From Prosthecobacter algae (GTDB taxonomy: Bacteria; Verrucomicrobiota; Verrucomicrobiia; Verrucomicrobiales; Verrucomicrobiaceae), in NCBI RefSeq assembly GCF_039542385.1, contig NZ_BAABIA010000014.1:1-64000 (forward strand): DNA of 64,000 nt, written 5' to 3'. Positions 46,101 through 55,621 of this stretch are shown in pieces (the first letter of the stretch is position 1; each line of letters starts with the position of its first letter). The notes under the pieces were generated by a model. The model saw nothing but the letters and a program-made list of their open reading frames with translations, was not told where the DNA came from and did no database searches. Made by a program: the position numbers and the translations under genes.

Positions 46101-49100
46101 GAAACGGTGCGTCGTGCTCTTGCCCTCCAGCTTGATCCACACTGGGTCTGGATACCTCCCATCTTGGGTCCGCAAAAACAGCGCCACCGTGCTGCCAGCG
46201 CGGTTCGTGTTCAGCGTGATCTCCACCTCTTCCCCAGGGGCGTATTCATCCTTTTGGGTGACGAGTTCCAGGTCATCAAAGCGGAAGTCTTTGCCCTCCT
46301 CAAAGCCCTCGCCGCGGGCCGTGGTGAAGCTGATGCCCTCGATCTCATGCCCCGCCTTGTCCTTCAGCTTGACCGAGACGCGATACTGCCCGCCCCGCGC
46401 CAGGGTAAAGCGCGCCTTCACCGTCGGCTCGCCCTCCTTCAGCGCCACCTCGGCTGTGTACACAGCCTCCTCCGTCGGCTGGCCATCCTTGCCATACGTG
46501 ATCCGATAAACGGTTAGGCCGCCTGTGGCCTGCACCTCGCGGCCATCCAGCGTGCGCGCATTCACCGTCGCCTCCGCCGCCTCGCCCGTCTGGTAGTAGC
46601 CCTGGTTCAGCGAGACATAGACCTCAAACGGACGCCGCGCCGCCAATACGCTGCCCGTGCCAAAGATCGTGCGGCGGCTCTGGTCCGTCACCTCCGCCTC
46701 GATGGCATAGCTGTGGTCCTCCTGGCCATGCAGTTCCTTCGCCAGCGCCGTATCCACCTTGATGGTGAAGGTGCCATCCGCATTCAGTGGGGATTCACCC
46801 TCGGCCACCAGCTCCGGCGGGTCCGATTGCCAGCGCACCCACGGGTAGCGCGGGATGCAGAAGCACCAGCGGTCCGCCCCCGGATACCAGTCATAATAAC
46901 TCGCGCGCCAGCCATACCCCGCGCCGAAAAGCCAGTCCCACGGGCCGATGGGAAACCAGCGCTCCGTGTGCGCGCTGCGCTGCACCTTGTACTTCACCTT
47001 CCCCTCCTTCACAGGGCCGCCAAAGTAGTAGTCCGCCTTCACCTTCACCTCAAAGCTGTCGCCCAGCGCCACCGGTGTGGTGGGGGCATCCACCTTCACT
47101 TCAAACTCCGGCTTCTTGTACTCCTCCACGCGAAAGCTGTGATTCCCCACATGCTCCAGCACACCGCCTTTCCGCTGCGCCTCCACGGCCATGCCGTAGC
47201 TGCCCAGGGTGGCTTCATCCCCGAGCTCCAACACATCATTGATGGCCCCGGATTCATCGGCCTTGTAGGTCTTTTCCGTCACCTTTTCACCACGGGGATC
47301 GGTGATCGTCACCTTCATCACCGCATCGGCAAAGGCATGGCTGTCCAGCTTCGGATCATAGCCCACCTGTCGTGCCCAGGCCTTCCACTTCACCTCCTGG
47401 CCCGGACGATAGACCGGGCGGTCCGTGATGGTGTAAAGGCGGGTCTGCGCATTGAACCAATCCTGCCCATGGTTAAGATTCAGATACTCAAATCCCAGAT
47501 ACGCCAGCCTGCCATCCTTGTCTTTGGCCTGGACCAGCCATCGGTATCGATTGATTTGGTCTTCCTGCAACTTCACTTGGCCCTGCGCATCCGAGGTGAT
47601 CTGAAGGTCTTTGAAGCTGTATCTTAAATTGGGTCTGTTATTCCCTCGGCGATCCACCCACTCCTGCCCGTAGCCAAAGAACTTCACGGTCGCTCCCTCC
47701 ACGGGTGCGCCCGTGGCGGCATCCGCCACAAAGTAATGGCCCACTCCCACCTGCTTTGTGTGCACGATCACCAGCCCCTCCAGCCACAGCAGCGCCCGCG
47801 TCTGGTGCCCGCCTTCAAAGCGGCCCTCCACCAGCCAGGCCCCGGCCTCCTTCAGCGGCGTGGGCACCGTCACCCGGCGATCCCAGTGGTTCTCACGCGG
47901 CTCCAGCTTCTGCTCCCAGGCCACCGGATCTCCGATCAAATACTTCTTCCCGTTGCCTTCCTCCAGCAGGCGCTGGCCGATGCTCTGGATATTCGCCCGC
48001 TGCCAGTCAAACTCTGTGGGCGAGCTGCGCAGGTACGCCTCCGTATCCGCCAGCAGCTTCGCCACATTCACCCGGCGGGCGGAAAAGGAAACCTGCGTCG
48101 CATTGCGAAACGTCAGCAACAGCTTCGCCTCACTGCCCGCAGCCTGCGGGAGCTGCGGATCCAGCCGACCCTGGTGGTCTGTGATCTCCTGGAGGCTTGT
48201 CGTCAGCATCTGAGTCCAGGTGAATTCGGGGGTGACAGAAGTGTCATCGCCAGCCACATCCGGCAGGAGATTGAACGAACTCCGGTTACGCTTCTTATTC
48301 AGCAGCTTTTGCTCTTTCTCTGTCAGCTTCGGCAGCACCGCGATGCCATTCTTCAGGGCCTCCACCGCTTTCGGGTACTGTCGGCGGTCGGTCCATTCAT
48401 CCGCCAATTCCTTCCAGATTTCCGCCCTTTTCATGGCACTTTCCTCGGGATCATTCGCCCGGGCTTTCAGCAGTTCCATGAAGTTCCACTCCGGCGGCAG
48501 CGTGATGCGCTTCGGCCCCGTGGCCAGCCGCACCACCGTTTCATCATCCTTCAGCGTGTGCAGCGCCGCGATGCCCTCGCGCGTCGCCCCTTCCTTTTCA
48601 TCCGCTTCAAAACGCAGCCCCAGCCCCTCCAATGTGCGCACCGAGAACCACCCCTTGGCCATCCCAGCGAAGTTCCGCAGCGAATCCTTCTTCTGCCCAG
48701 GGTGCAGTTTTCCCATCTCCTGCCAAAGCCACAAAATGCGCTCGCCATCGTTCCTGGCCGCAGCCCAGGACTCCGCCGCCTTGAAGTAAACAGGATCGCC
48801 CTTTTCATCCACCGGATAGCCCGTGGCCGGAGCATCCAGCCCGCTCTGCTCATCATAGTCCGGCAGCGGCCCCTGGATATCGGTCAGGTTCAGCAGGCTC
48901 CAGACCGCGCGCGATTGATAGAGACGCCTGCCACTGTATCGTTCGCTGGGTGCCAGCCCCGAGGCGAGCAGGCTCATCACCGCGATCTTCTCCGACACCG
49001 TCGCCTCCGCAGGCTGCGCCTTCCACGCCGCCTCCAGAAGTTGCAGCGCACGATGGCGGTCGCGCAACTCCGTGCCCACAAAGTTCCCCCCTCGAGCATA

Positions 49101-49472
49101 GCGGTAGGCCTCACGCTGGAACTTCCCATCAACGATCAGCCCGCTGTGCTCCAACCGCCCAAAATCCACCGCGGCCTGCATCAGCAGCCTCCAGTTTTTC
49201 GGGTGCGTCTTCACCGCCATCTCCAGCAGCTCCTCCTGCTCCGCCAGCACAGTCGGGCTGTTCAGCCTGGCCAGAGCCTCAAACGTGGCGGACAGCAGCT
49301 CCGCCCTCGCATCCGCAGCCTTCAGCCCCGTCTTCCCCAGGTCCGCCGCCTCCCGGTGATTGCCCTCGGCGGACAAAGCCTTCACCTTCGCCAGGATCGC
49401 CTGGGCATCTTGGGCAGGGCTGGGGGTGGGCATGAGAAGGAAGACGAGGGGGAGCCAGAGAAAATGTTTCAT
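43155..49472 (-). CDS. Bacterial alpha-2-macroglobulin with thioester domain
   Basis: 2105 aa. The signal peptide is [21 protein letters not shown]; no lipobox is seen. After a helical/TPR-like N-terminal part (about 20-400) come MG domains ([20 protein letters not shown] near 675, the MG2 hallmark; [34 protein letters not shown]). An Ala/Met/Pro-rich linker follows (about 1290-1345). The A2M domain ([31 protein letters not shown]) comes next, and then the TED with thioester motif [11 protein letters not shown] (Cys1569). A C-terminal domain ([30 protein letters not shown]) closes the protein. It should trap proteases by covalent thioester attack in the periplasm or outside. It stands alone: the usual partner, penicillin-binding protein 1C, is not adjacent. 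Confidence 0.93.
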   Translation of the reverse strand: [2105 protein letters not shown]

Positions 49473-49587
49473 ACCGCAGTGTGGGTTTTACCAAAGCGCA
49501 TGACGAGAGACAAGCCCACCTCTTGGGGTGTTCAGGTTCTTTTTGTCAAATTTCCGCCCCCGAGGGGGAGCGCGGACAGCGACACCG

Positions 49588-49672
49588 CGAAGCGTCCTGC
49601 ACTGCGCCAGTCCTCTGGCGCTTTCGTAAAGCTCACCCACTCCCGTTCGCCATGGAGCGCGGGCGTCCGGCC
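49588..49672. repeat. Family E repeat plus left end of a family D element
   Basis: Family E (49588-49641) is followed by CATGGAGCGCGGGCGTCCGG (49650-49669), the left terminus of family D. The latter is cut off where a family B element begins. This suggests B inserted into, or recombined with, a D copy. Nothing gene-like is seen in 49473-49999. Confidence 0.65.
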
Positions 49673-49679
49673 TACCACT

Positions 49680-49776
49680 CCGCTCCCGCTAGCTCTGCTG
49701 GTGTCTAGCCTTCAGGCGATCTTGGAAAAGGTCCGGCAGGTCATTGAATCGCCTAAAGGCTAGACACCCACAGACC
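49680..49776 (-). repeat. Family B palindromic element, copy 3 (inverted loop)
   Basis: The outer flank and arms match copies 1 and 2, but the loop reads CGGCAGGTCATTGAA, the reverse complement of the loop in copy 2. A family C repeat follows at about 49803-49842 in the usual orientation. Confidence 0.72.
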
Positions 49777-49942
49777 GAACACACCCGAACACCTTGCCAC
49801 ACTTCCTGTTAATCCTGCCATCTTGCTAATCCTGTAAAAAAGCGCGCCCCACTCCTCCAGGCCCCCGTCCGCCCCCAAACCCCACGGCACTTGGCAAGTC
49901 CCGCTCCTTGGGGATGATCATCCCACCTCGCCCCCAAACAAA

Positions 49943-49974
49943 AGCCCCCTGGACTCTTGCGAATCCAGGGGGCT
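49943..49974 (-). terminator. Intrinsic terminator of the 1873-aa protein gene
   Basis: The minus strand carries a perfect 12-bp stem, AGCCCCCTGGAT paired with ATCCAGGGGGCT less the loop-closing mismatch, with loop TCGCAAGA, followed by TTTTGTTTG. It starts 26 bp past the stop codon at 50000. Family G lies just beyond, at 49887-49912. Confidence 0.88.
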
Positions 49975-49999
49975 GAGAGAGCGGCTTTCCCGCGAAGTT

Positions 50000-52900
50000 T
50001 TAGAGGCCAGCAGGCACCATGGCCTGGCTGCTGGTCCCGTCGGTGAAGATGATGAGGACCACGATGTTGCCATCGCCATCGATCACCAACTGTTCCCAGC
50101 GGCGGTCGGTCGTGCTGGTGGTGTCAGAGCCGGGGAAGTCGATGGTAGAGACCGTCTTCATGCCATGCAGGGTGGTGCCCAGAGGGTCACCGCTGCGCAG
50201 CACCAGTTCCAGTTCACCGCCGTTCGGCTCCTGGCGCCACAGGCCCTTGTCATTCACACCGGCCACGATGCCAGGTCCGGTCACCTTGCCCAGGAAGATC
50301 ATCTGCTCCTGCCCGCCCACCATGGGGATTTCCAGGCTGGAGAAGGTGGCACCCGTGATGCCTGGTGCGGCATCGCCCACTTTGACGACCATGCGCATCG
50401 TGCCGGAGACATCGGTGAACAGGGCATGCACATCGGTCGGGGCTTTGCTCACGCCGTCACCGTTCACATCCAGCCAGGTCTTCCAGGCACCGCGGTTCAG
50501 GTTGGTCAGCCAGCCACCCCAGGTGTTGCCCACCTTGGAGCCCACAGGCATGCCAGCGATGCCGCTGTCGCCGCTGCGCAGCACGCAGGTGTAGCTACCC
50601 GTCGCCGCACTGCCGCGCCAGATGCCATCGCCTTTCTGGCCACTGGTGTTGTCACCGTTCTTGTTGAGCAAACCACGGAAGCTGATGACGCTGCCAGAGC
50701 CCATCGTTGGGCGCTGGATGCGAGAGAAGGTCGCCCCACCCGTGCCAGGTGCCACGTCGCCTGTGAAGACAGCCCGCACTGGAGCGCCCAGATTGTTCAC
50801 GGCGTGGTACCAGATGCCTTCCTTGTTCGTCTTCGTCACAGCGGCAAAGACAGCGTTGCCTGTGCCATCCATACGGGCAGGATCTGAGAAGGCGCCCATC
50901 AGGTTGCCAAAGTTTTCCGAGGTGCCAGGAGCCGGTGAATTCTCACGGGCCACGATCTGCATGGAGACGGTGCCCAGCGTGCGGTCCACCCGGTTGCGCA
51001 CGATCGCCGTCGTCGTGCTCGCCCCGCCAAAGGTCACGGAATACATCGCATCGCCCTTGTCGGCAGCCGTTTTGGCCGTGGCATACACACCAGCGCAGAA
51101 GGTCTTGATAAAGACGCCCGGCAGGCCAGGAACAGGATCCCCTTCACGGGCCAGAAGACGCATGGAGGAACCGCCGATCTCGCTCCACACACCTGTGTCG
51201 TTGGCGGAGGTGACCCCACCGGTGCCGATGCGCATGGAGGCCAGCAGCGTCACTTCACCATCTTCATTGATGCCTGGCACGATCGGCAGGTAGTCAAACG
51301 TGGTGCCTGCCGCATCCGGCACGGTTTCACCCGTGCGGGCCACCATCCACACATTGCCCGTGGTGCCAGCCTTCCAGACACCCTGGGAATTGTTCACCGT
51401 CACAGCCGGTGAGCCAGAACCCACGATGAGGGAACCAGGGAACACTACGGTCCCATTTTCAGCCACGTAGCCACCACGACGCAGGATGTCATACAGACCG
51501 ATCTCAGACACACCATCGCTGCCCTTCACCGGGTTTTCCGTCACGATGTCCTTGCCGGCATCCTTAGCCACCGGAATGACGGTGAGACGGGCTCTTGCCT
51601 GGATGTTGATGAGGAAGGGATTTTCATTCGGGTCATTGCTGGCGATCTGTAGAACCCCCGAGCGCACCCCGCCCAGATAGCCGGTCGGCGTAAAGGTGAC
51701 CGCGAAGGTGGTAAAGCTGGCACCAGCCACCGTGGTGCTGCCCAGGGCAGTCACGGTGAAGTCCGCAGGATTCGTCCCCGCCTTGGTGATGACCAGGTTT
51801 TCCAGATTGGCCTCCCCAGTATTGCGCACCGTGAAGGTGATCGGCGTGCCGCTCTGGCCAGCCAGCACCACTTCAGGAATCACCACCGTCGAGCTGCCAG
51901 AGGTCAGCACCGTGCCGGAAGGATACTCCACGGAGATGTCCGCAGGGAGCTGATCCACATTGAAAGGACCGGCAGCGTTGTTCGCTTCGTTCGCCTCGAT
52001 CACGGCCTGCGTGGAGTCCAGGTACACCCAGGCGGTGGTCGCACCACCCAGATTCACTCCGGTGATGTTCACCGTCGTGGTGGTTCCAGAAGGCAGATTC
52101 ACCAGGTAAGGGGTGCCGATGGCACCGCCGCCCGCATAGGGATTGCCGTTGTAGATACGCAGCACCACGTTGTTAAAGGACTGGCCTGAGCCCGGATCAT
52201 TGCTGACCTGGATGCTGAAGTCTGCTGAGGTGCGGGGCACAACGTTGGAAAGCGTCACCGTGCCGAGGCTGATGTCCGCATCGGCCGCCTGGATGTCCAC
52301 CACAGCCGTGTTATTGCTGGTCTTGCCATTCGCCGTCACTCGCAGGCCCAGACTGCCGACGTAAGGTGTGTTATAGGTCACCGTCACCGTCACGCCCGTG
52401 GCGTCTCCGTAGATGCCGTCGCCGTTCAAGTCCCAGCTATAGTTCACGATAGGGTCGCCATCTGGGTCATAGGAATTGGAACCGTCCAGCGTGATCGGCT
52501 GGCCCACCTTGCCCGCGTAACCCTGGAAGCCGCCCAGAGGCAGTGCCACGGCCACCGGGGCCACGTCCGTCGCCACCACCGTCACCTGCACGGTGGAGGT
52601 CTTGATCAGCGCCGGGTCATTGTTGTCCTTCACCCGCAGCGTCACCGTGTAGGTGCCGGTGGTGGCGTAGCCAGGATTGGTCACCTGGGATCCGGTCGCA
52701 TCCGGCGTGGTCCAGTTCAGGCCATCCGCTGCATTCCAGTCCCAGAGGTATTCCACGATGGCGCGGTCAGGATCCAAGTGATAGGAACCGGCGGCGCTGA
52801 GGGTGAAGGAGCGGAAGCCAACCTTGTTGCTCTGCTCGCCCACTTCGCCGATCACCGGCACCGGCGGTGCCTGCGTGACGGAGGCGGAAAGGATGAGCAC

Positions 52901-55621
52901 GCCGTGCGCGGTGCTCAGGTCATTGTAGCTCGTGCTGCTCGGCCAGTCCTGGCTGATCCAGCGTCCATCCGGCTGCTGACCAAACATGTCATTTGCCGTC
53001 CGGAAGCTGGGCGACAGGGTGGCAGGCAACTGTGTGGCATCGCCCAGCAGCCAGCCCGTCATTTCCTTCTTCCAGTCGCGGGAAGTTCCGCTCACGGTCA
53101 CATTCGTGATGCCCTGCAGGGTCAGGCCTTTTTTAATGCCGTACATGGCATACCAGTTACCTGCCCAACCAGCACCCACGATGCCGCTGTTGCCACCATC
53201 GCGATTGGCATCCCAATACGTCTGTAGGAAGCCCATGGCGCGGTCCACATTGTCATTCCCGGTAAAGCGGTTGGCAAAGGCCATGGCAGCGAGCAAACCG
53301 CCTGTTTTAGCGGTGTTAAGCCACGAGCTATTCGAGCCATAACCCACACCACCATTGGCATTCTGCACGACTTGGAAGCCGTACACAGCATTGTCCAGGT
53401 ACCAGGTGGGCGGCGTGATCTTCAACCGGTCCAGCCCGGCTTTGTAGCAAAGGATCGGCCACTGCTGGGCTGAACCGTCGTATCCACTTTGGGAGGCGGA
53501 TGTCACCGAATATACATAAGACCCGCGCACGGTACTGTCGCCCATGCACCACTTGAAGGTGTCCAGCAGGTCGATCACCAAGTCGTAGTAGCTCATGTTG
53601 ATGAACGGACCGCTGGGGATGATGGCCGCCTGGGCCGCCGTCGGATTGCGGTAGGCAAAGATCACGGCCATGCCTGCCAAGGAGTTCACATACGTGCCAT
53701 GGCCACCATTCCAGAGGTAGGCGCCTTTGCCGTCATTGTCATCATCCACATCCCGCACGGCGATGCCATCGCTGTGGTCTGAGATGTTTTGCAGGGCACC
53801 GTAGTTGGTGCCAGCGCCCACACCGATGAGGAAGTTCAGACCACGACGGACGGTGTCTGTATAAACCCACTCCACCGAGTCATTGCCAGGAAGGTGCCCC
53901 TGCTCTTCAAAGGCCAGCACGCTAGCCCCGGTGGTGCCAAACCCGTAGTCCGAATTCGACTGATACCAGTAAATGCGGTCCGTGTTCAGCTCCAGAGCGC
54001 TGTTGTAAAGGTACACCAGGGCTTTTTCGATGGCGATGTTCGAGCGCTCGTCCAGATCTACGGAGGGCAGCACGCGCACCACGGAGGAACGCGAGGCACT
54101 GGCCCCGGTAGAGTCCGTCACCGTCAGCGTCACCGTCTTGGAACCCGCCGTGGTAAAGGTATGCGGCGCAGTAATGTATTTCACGTTGCTCACCGCCCCA
54201 GAGGTGTCGGTCGTGCCGTCGCCATAGCTCATGCGATAGGTGAAGGGCGCTGTGCCACCCCACACGCGTCCCCAGACGTTGATCGAGGTATTGATCAGGG
54301 CATTCGCATAGGTCGGGTTCTGCGTGTAGCTGGGCATCATGGCCACCTTCAGCAAGGCCTGGCCGCTGGAGGTCGTCGTGTTCAGGCTGTTGGTTGCCAC
54401 CACACGCCAGTAATACACACTGTTTGGATTCAGGCCGGAGATCGGCACGCTCACGTTCACGGGGGATGTCCCGCTGCCGATGCTCTGCAGGGCGGTCGTC
54501 ACCAGGCCCGCATCAAAGGCGGCACTGGTGGAATACTGGAAGCTCACCGTCGTCACCGCACCACCGGGATTCACCTGCGCCGTCAGCGTCGCCGCTGTGG
54601 AGCTCTGGCTCACCGCCAGGCGATTGCTGATCACCGGCGCGCTCTGTGCCCGTGCCGTCAGCGGCACACTGAAAGGATTCTCATCGGGATCGTTCGAGGC
54701 GATCACCAACTGCGCATTTGCCAGCGAGGCCGTGGCCGACTGAAAGCGCACCGTGAAGTTGGTCGTGGCACCAGCGGCCAGGACGACCGCAGGGGCAGAC
54801 TGAAGGCTGAACTGGGCCGCGCCCGCGCCGGTGAAGCTCACCGCGATCCCCGTCATCCCACCCGCGCCATCGTTGCGCACGGTAAACACACGGTCAATCG
54901 TGCTTCCGATCACCATGTTGCCAAAATTCACAGCCGTAGCCTGGTCATCCGCCAGCGCTGGGTCTGTGACTGCGGCACCATTAAAAAGCGACACATCTGC
55001 CACCATCAAGGAACCACCTGCGATCTGCCCGCCATTGGTGTTGAAGTTCCCATCTGCATCCCCGGCATCGCGCGCATCCTGAATCCAGAAAACGGAGGAC
55101 AGCAGGGTGTTTGCCACATTCAATACATAGCCTACCGCATCGTATACAGCCAGGCGGCCCAGTTTCACCGTGTAACCATCACCCGCAGTCGCGGCCGTGG
55201 AAGTCAGCGTCACGGAGTAGTCACCTGCCAGCAGCAGTTGCTCGGCAAAGGTGAAGACTTCTTCCGTTTCGGCCGAGGCATCCACCTGCGCTGCCGTCAG
55301 GCTAGTCTGGGCGATCACGGCGTTGCCACCCGTGTTTCCGCCGAGACCGGAGTACAAAGTGAAGGTCACCCCTTCTGTTGTGCCTACACTCTTGCCAAGG
55401 CGGAAGTGTGATTTATCTAGGCGGATTAGAGATCCTGCTGCTGCCGCGATACGAAAATTCCAAGTTAAGCCACTGGCAGCGCTGACGGTGCTTGTGGTAA
55501 CCCCGTTTTCTGTCCCCAAGACGATAGTTGGGGTTGCTTGAATATCACCTTTCAAGAAAGAGAAAAATACCACCAAGACTGGCAATAATTTCCATAATAA
55601 TGAAGTCTGTTTTTTGAGCAT
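50000..55621 (-). CDS. Modular secreted protein with alpha-toroid and PKD domains (1873 aa)
   Basis: The signal peptide is MLKKQTSLLWKLLPVLVVFFSFLKGDIQA. In order: a choice-of-anchor R-like domain (about 45-160); an anchor D-like domain (about 225-330, VNFGNMVIGSTIDRVFTVRNDG); an FN3-like domain; a PKD domain (about 440-520, TFTTAGSKTVTLTVTDSTG); an alpha-helical region (about 527-910) with repeated GGxGY/GxxGAGWAGNWYAMYG motifs reminiscent of prenyltransferase-type toroids; two PKD-like domains (about 935-1120); CARDB (about 1125-1215); a second anchor D domain (about 1235-1345); and C-terminal repeats ending NDxGVWxxxGxxxLLAREGDPVPG (about 1400-1840). It is probably cell-surface. Function is unknown. 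The start is AT-rich. A terminator follows, so it is a single-gene transcript. Confidence 0.87.
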   Translation of the reverse strand: MLKKQTSLLWKLLPVLVVFFSFLKGDIQATPTIVLGTENGVTTSTVSAASGLTWNFRIAAAAGSLIRLDKSHFRLGKSVGTTEGVTFTLYSGLGGNTGGNAVIAQTSLTAAQVDASAETEEVFTFAEQLLLAGDYSVTLTSTAATAGDGYTVKLGRLAVYDAVGYVLNVANTLLSSVFWIQDARDAGDADGNFNTNGGQIAGGSLMVADVSLFNGAAVTDPALADDQATAVNFGNMVIGSTIDRVFTVRNDGAGGMTGIAVSFTGAGAAQFSLQSAPAVVLAAGATTNFTVRFQSATASLANAQLVIASNDPDENPFSVPLTARAQSAPVISNRLAVSQSSTAATLTAQVNPGGAVTTVSFQYSTSAAFDAGLVTTALQSIGSGTSPVNVSVPISGLNPNSVYYWRVVATNSLNTTTSSGQALLKVAMMPSYTQNPTYANALINTSINVWGRVWGGTAPFTYRMSYGDGTTDTSGAVSNVKYITAPHTFTTAGSKTVTLTVTDSTGASASRSSVVRVLPSVDLDERSNIAIEKALVYLYNSALELNTDRIYWYQSNSDYGFGTTGASVLAFEEQGHLPGNDSVEWVYTDTVRRGLNFLIGVGAGTNYGALQNISDHSDGIAVRDVDDDNDGKGAYLWNGGHGTYVNSLAGMAVIFAYRNPTAAQAAIIPSGPFINMSYYDLVIDLLDTFKWCMGDSTVRGSYVYSVTSASQSGYDGSAQQWPILCYKAGLDRLKITPPTWYLDNAVYGFQVVQNANGGVGYGSNSSWLNTAKTGGLLAAMAFANRFTGNDNVDRAMGFLQTYWDANRDGGNSGIVGAGWAGNWYAMYGIKKGLTLQGITNVTVSGTSRDWKKEMTGWLLGDATQLPATLSPSFRTANDMFGQQPDGRWISQDWPSSTSYNDLSTAHGVLILSASVTQAPPVPVIGEVGEQSNKVGFRSFTLSAAGSYHLDPDRAIVEYLWDWNAADGLNWTTPDATGSQVTNPGYATTGTYTVTLRVKDNNDPALIKTSTVQVTVVATDVAPVAVALPLGGFQGYAGKVGQPITLDGSNSYDPDGDPIVNYSWDLNGDGIYGDATGVTVTVTYNTPYVGSLGLRVTANGKTSNNTAVVDIQAADADISLGTVTLSNVVPRTSADFSIQVSNDPGSGQSFNNVVLRIYNGNPYAGGGAIGTPYLVNLPSGTTTTVNITGVNLGGATTAWVYLDSTQAVIEANEANNAAGPFNVDQLPADISVEYPSGTVLTSGSSTVVIPEVVLAGQSGTPITFTVRNTGEANLENLVITKAGTNPADFTVTALGSTTVAGASFTTFAVTFTPTGYLGGVRSGVLQIASNDPNENPFLINIQARARLTVIPVAKDAGKDIVTENPVKGSDGVSEIGLYDILRRGGYVAENGTVVFPGSLIVGSGSPAVTVNNSQGVWKAGTTGNVWMVARTGETVPDAAGTTFDYLPIVPGINEDGEVTLLASMRIGTGGVTSANDTGVWSEIGGSSMRLLAREGDPVPGLPGVFIKTFCAGVYATAKTAADKGDAMYSVTFGGASTTTAIVRNRVDRTLGTVSMQIVARENSPAPGTSENFGNLMGAFSDPARMDGTGNAVFAAVTKTNKEGIWYHAVNNLGAPVRAVFTGDVAPGTGGATFSRIQRPTMGSGSVISFRGLLNKNGDNTSGQKGDGIWRGSAATGSYTCVLRSGDSGIAGMPVGSKVGNTWGGWLTNLNRGAWKTWLDVNGDGVSKAPTDVHALFTDVSGTMRMVVKVGDAAPGITGATFSSLEIPMVGGQEQMIFLGKVTGPGIVAGVNDKGLWRQEPNGGELELVLRSGDPLGTTLHGMKTVSTIDFPGSDTTSTTDRRWEQLVIDGDGNIVVLIIFTDGTSSQAMVPAGL

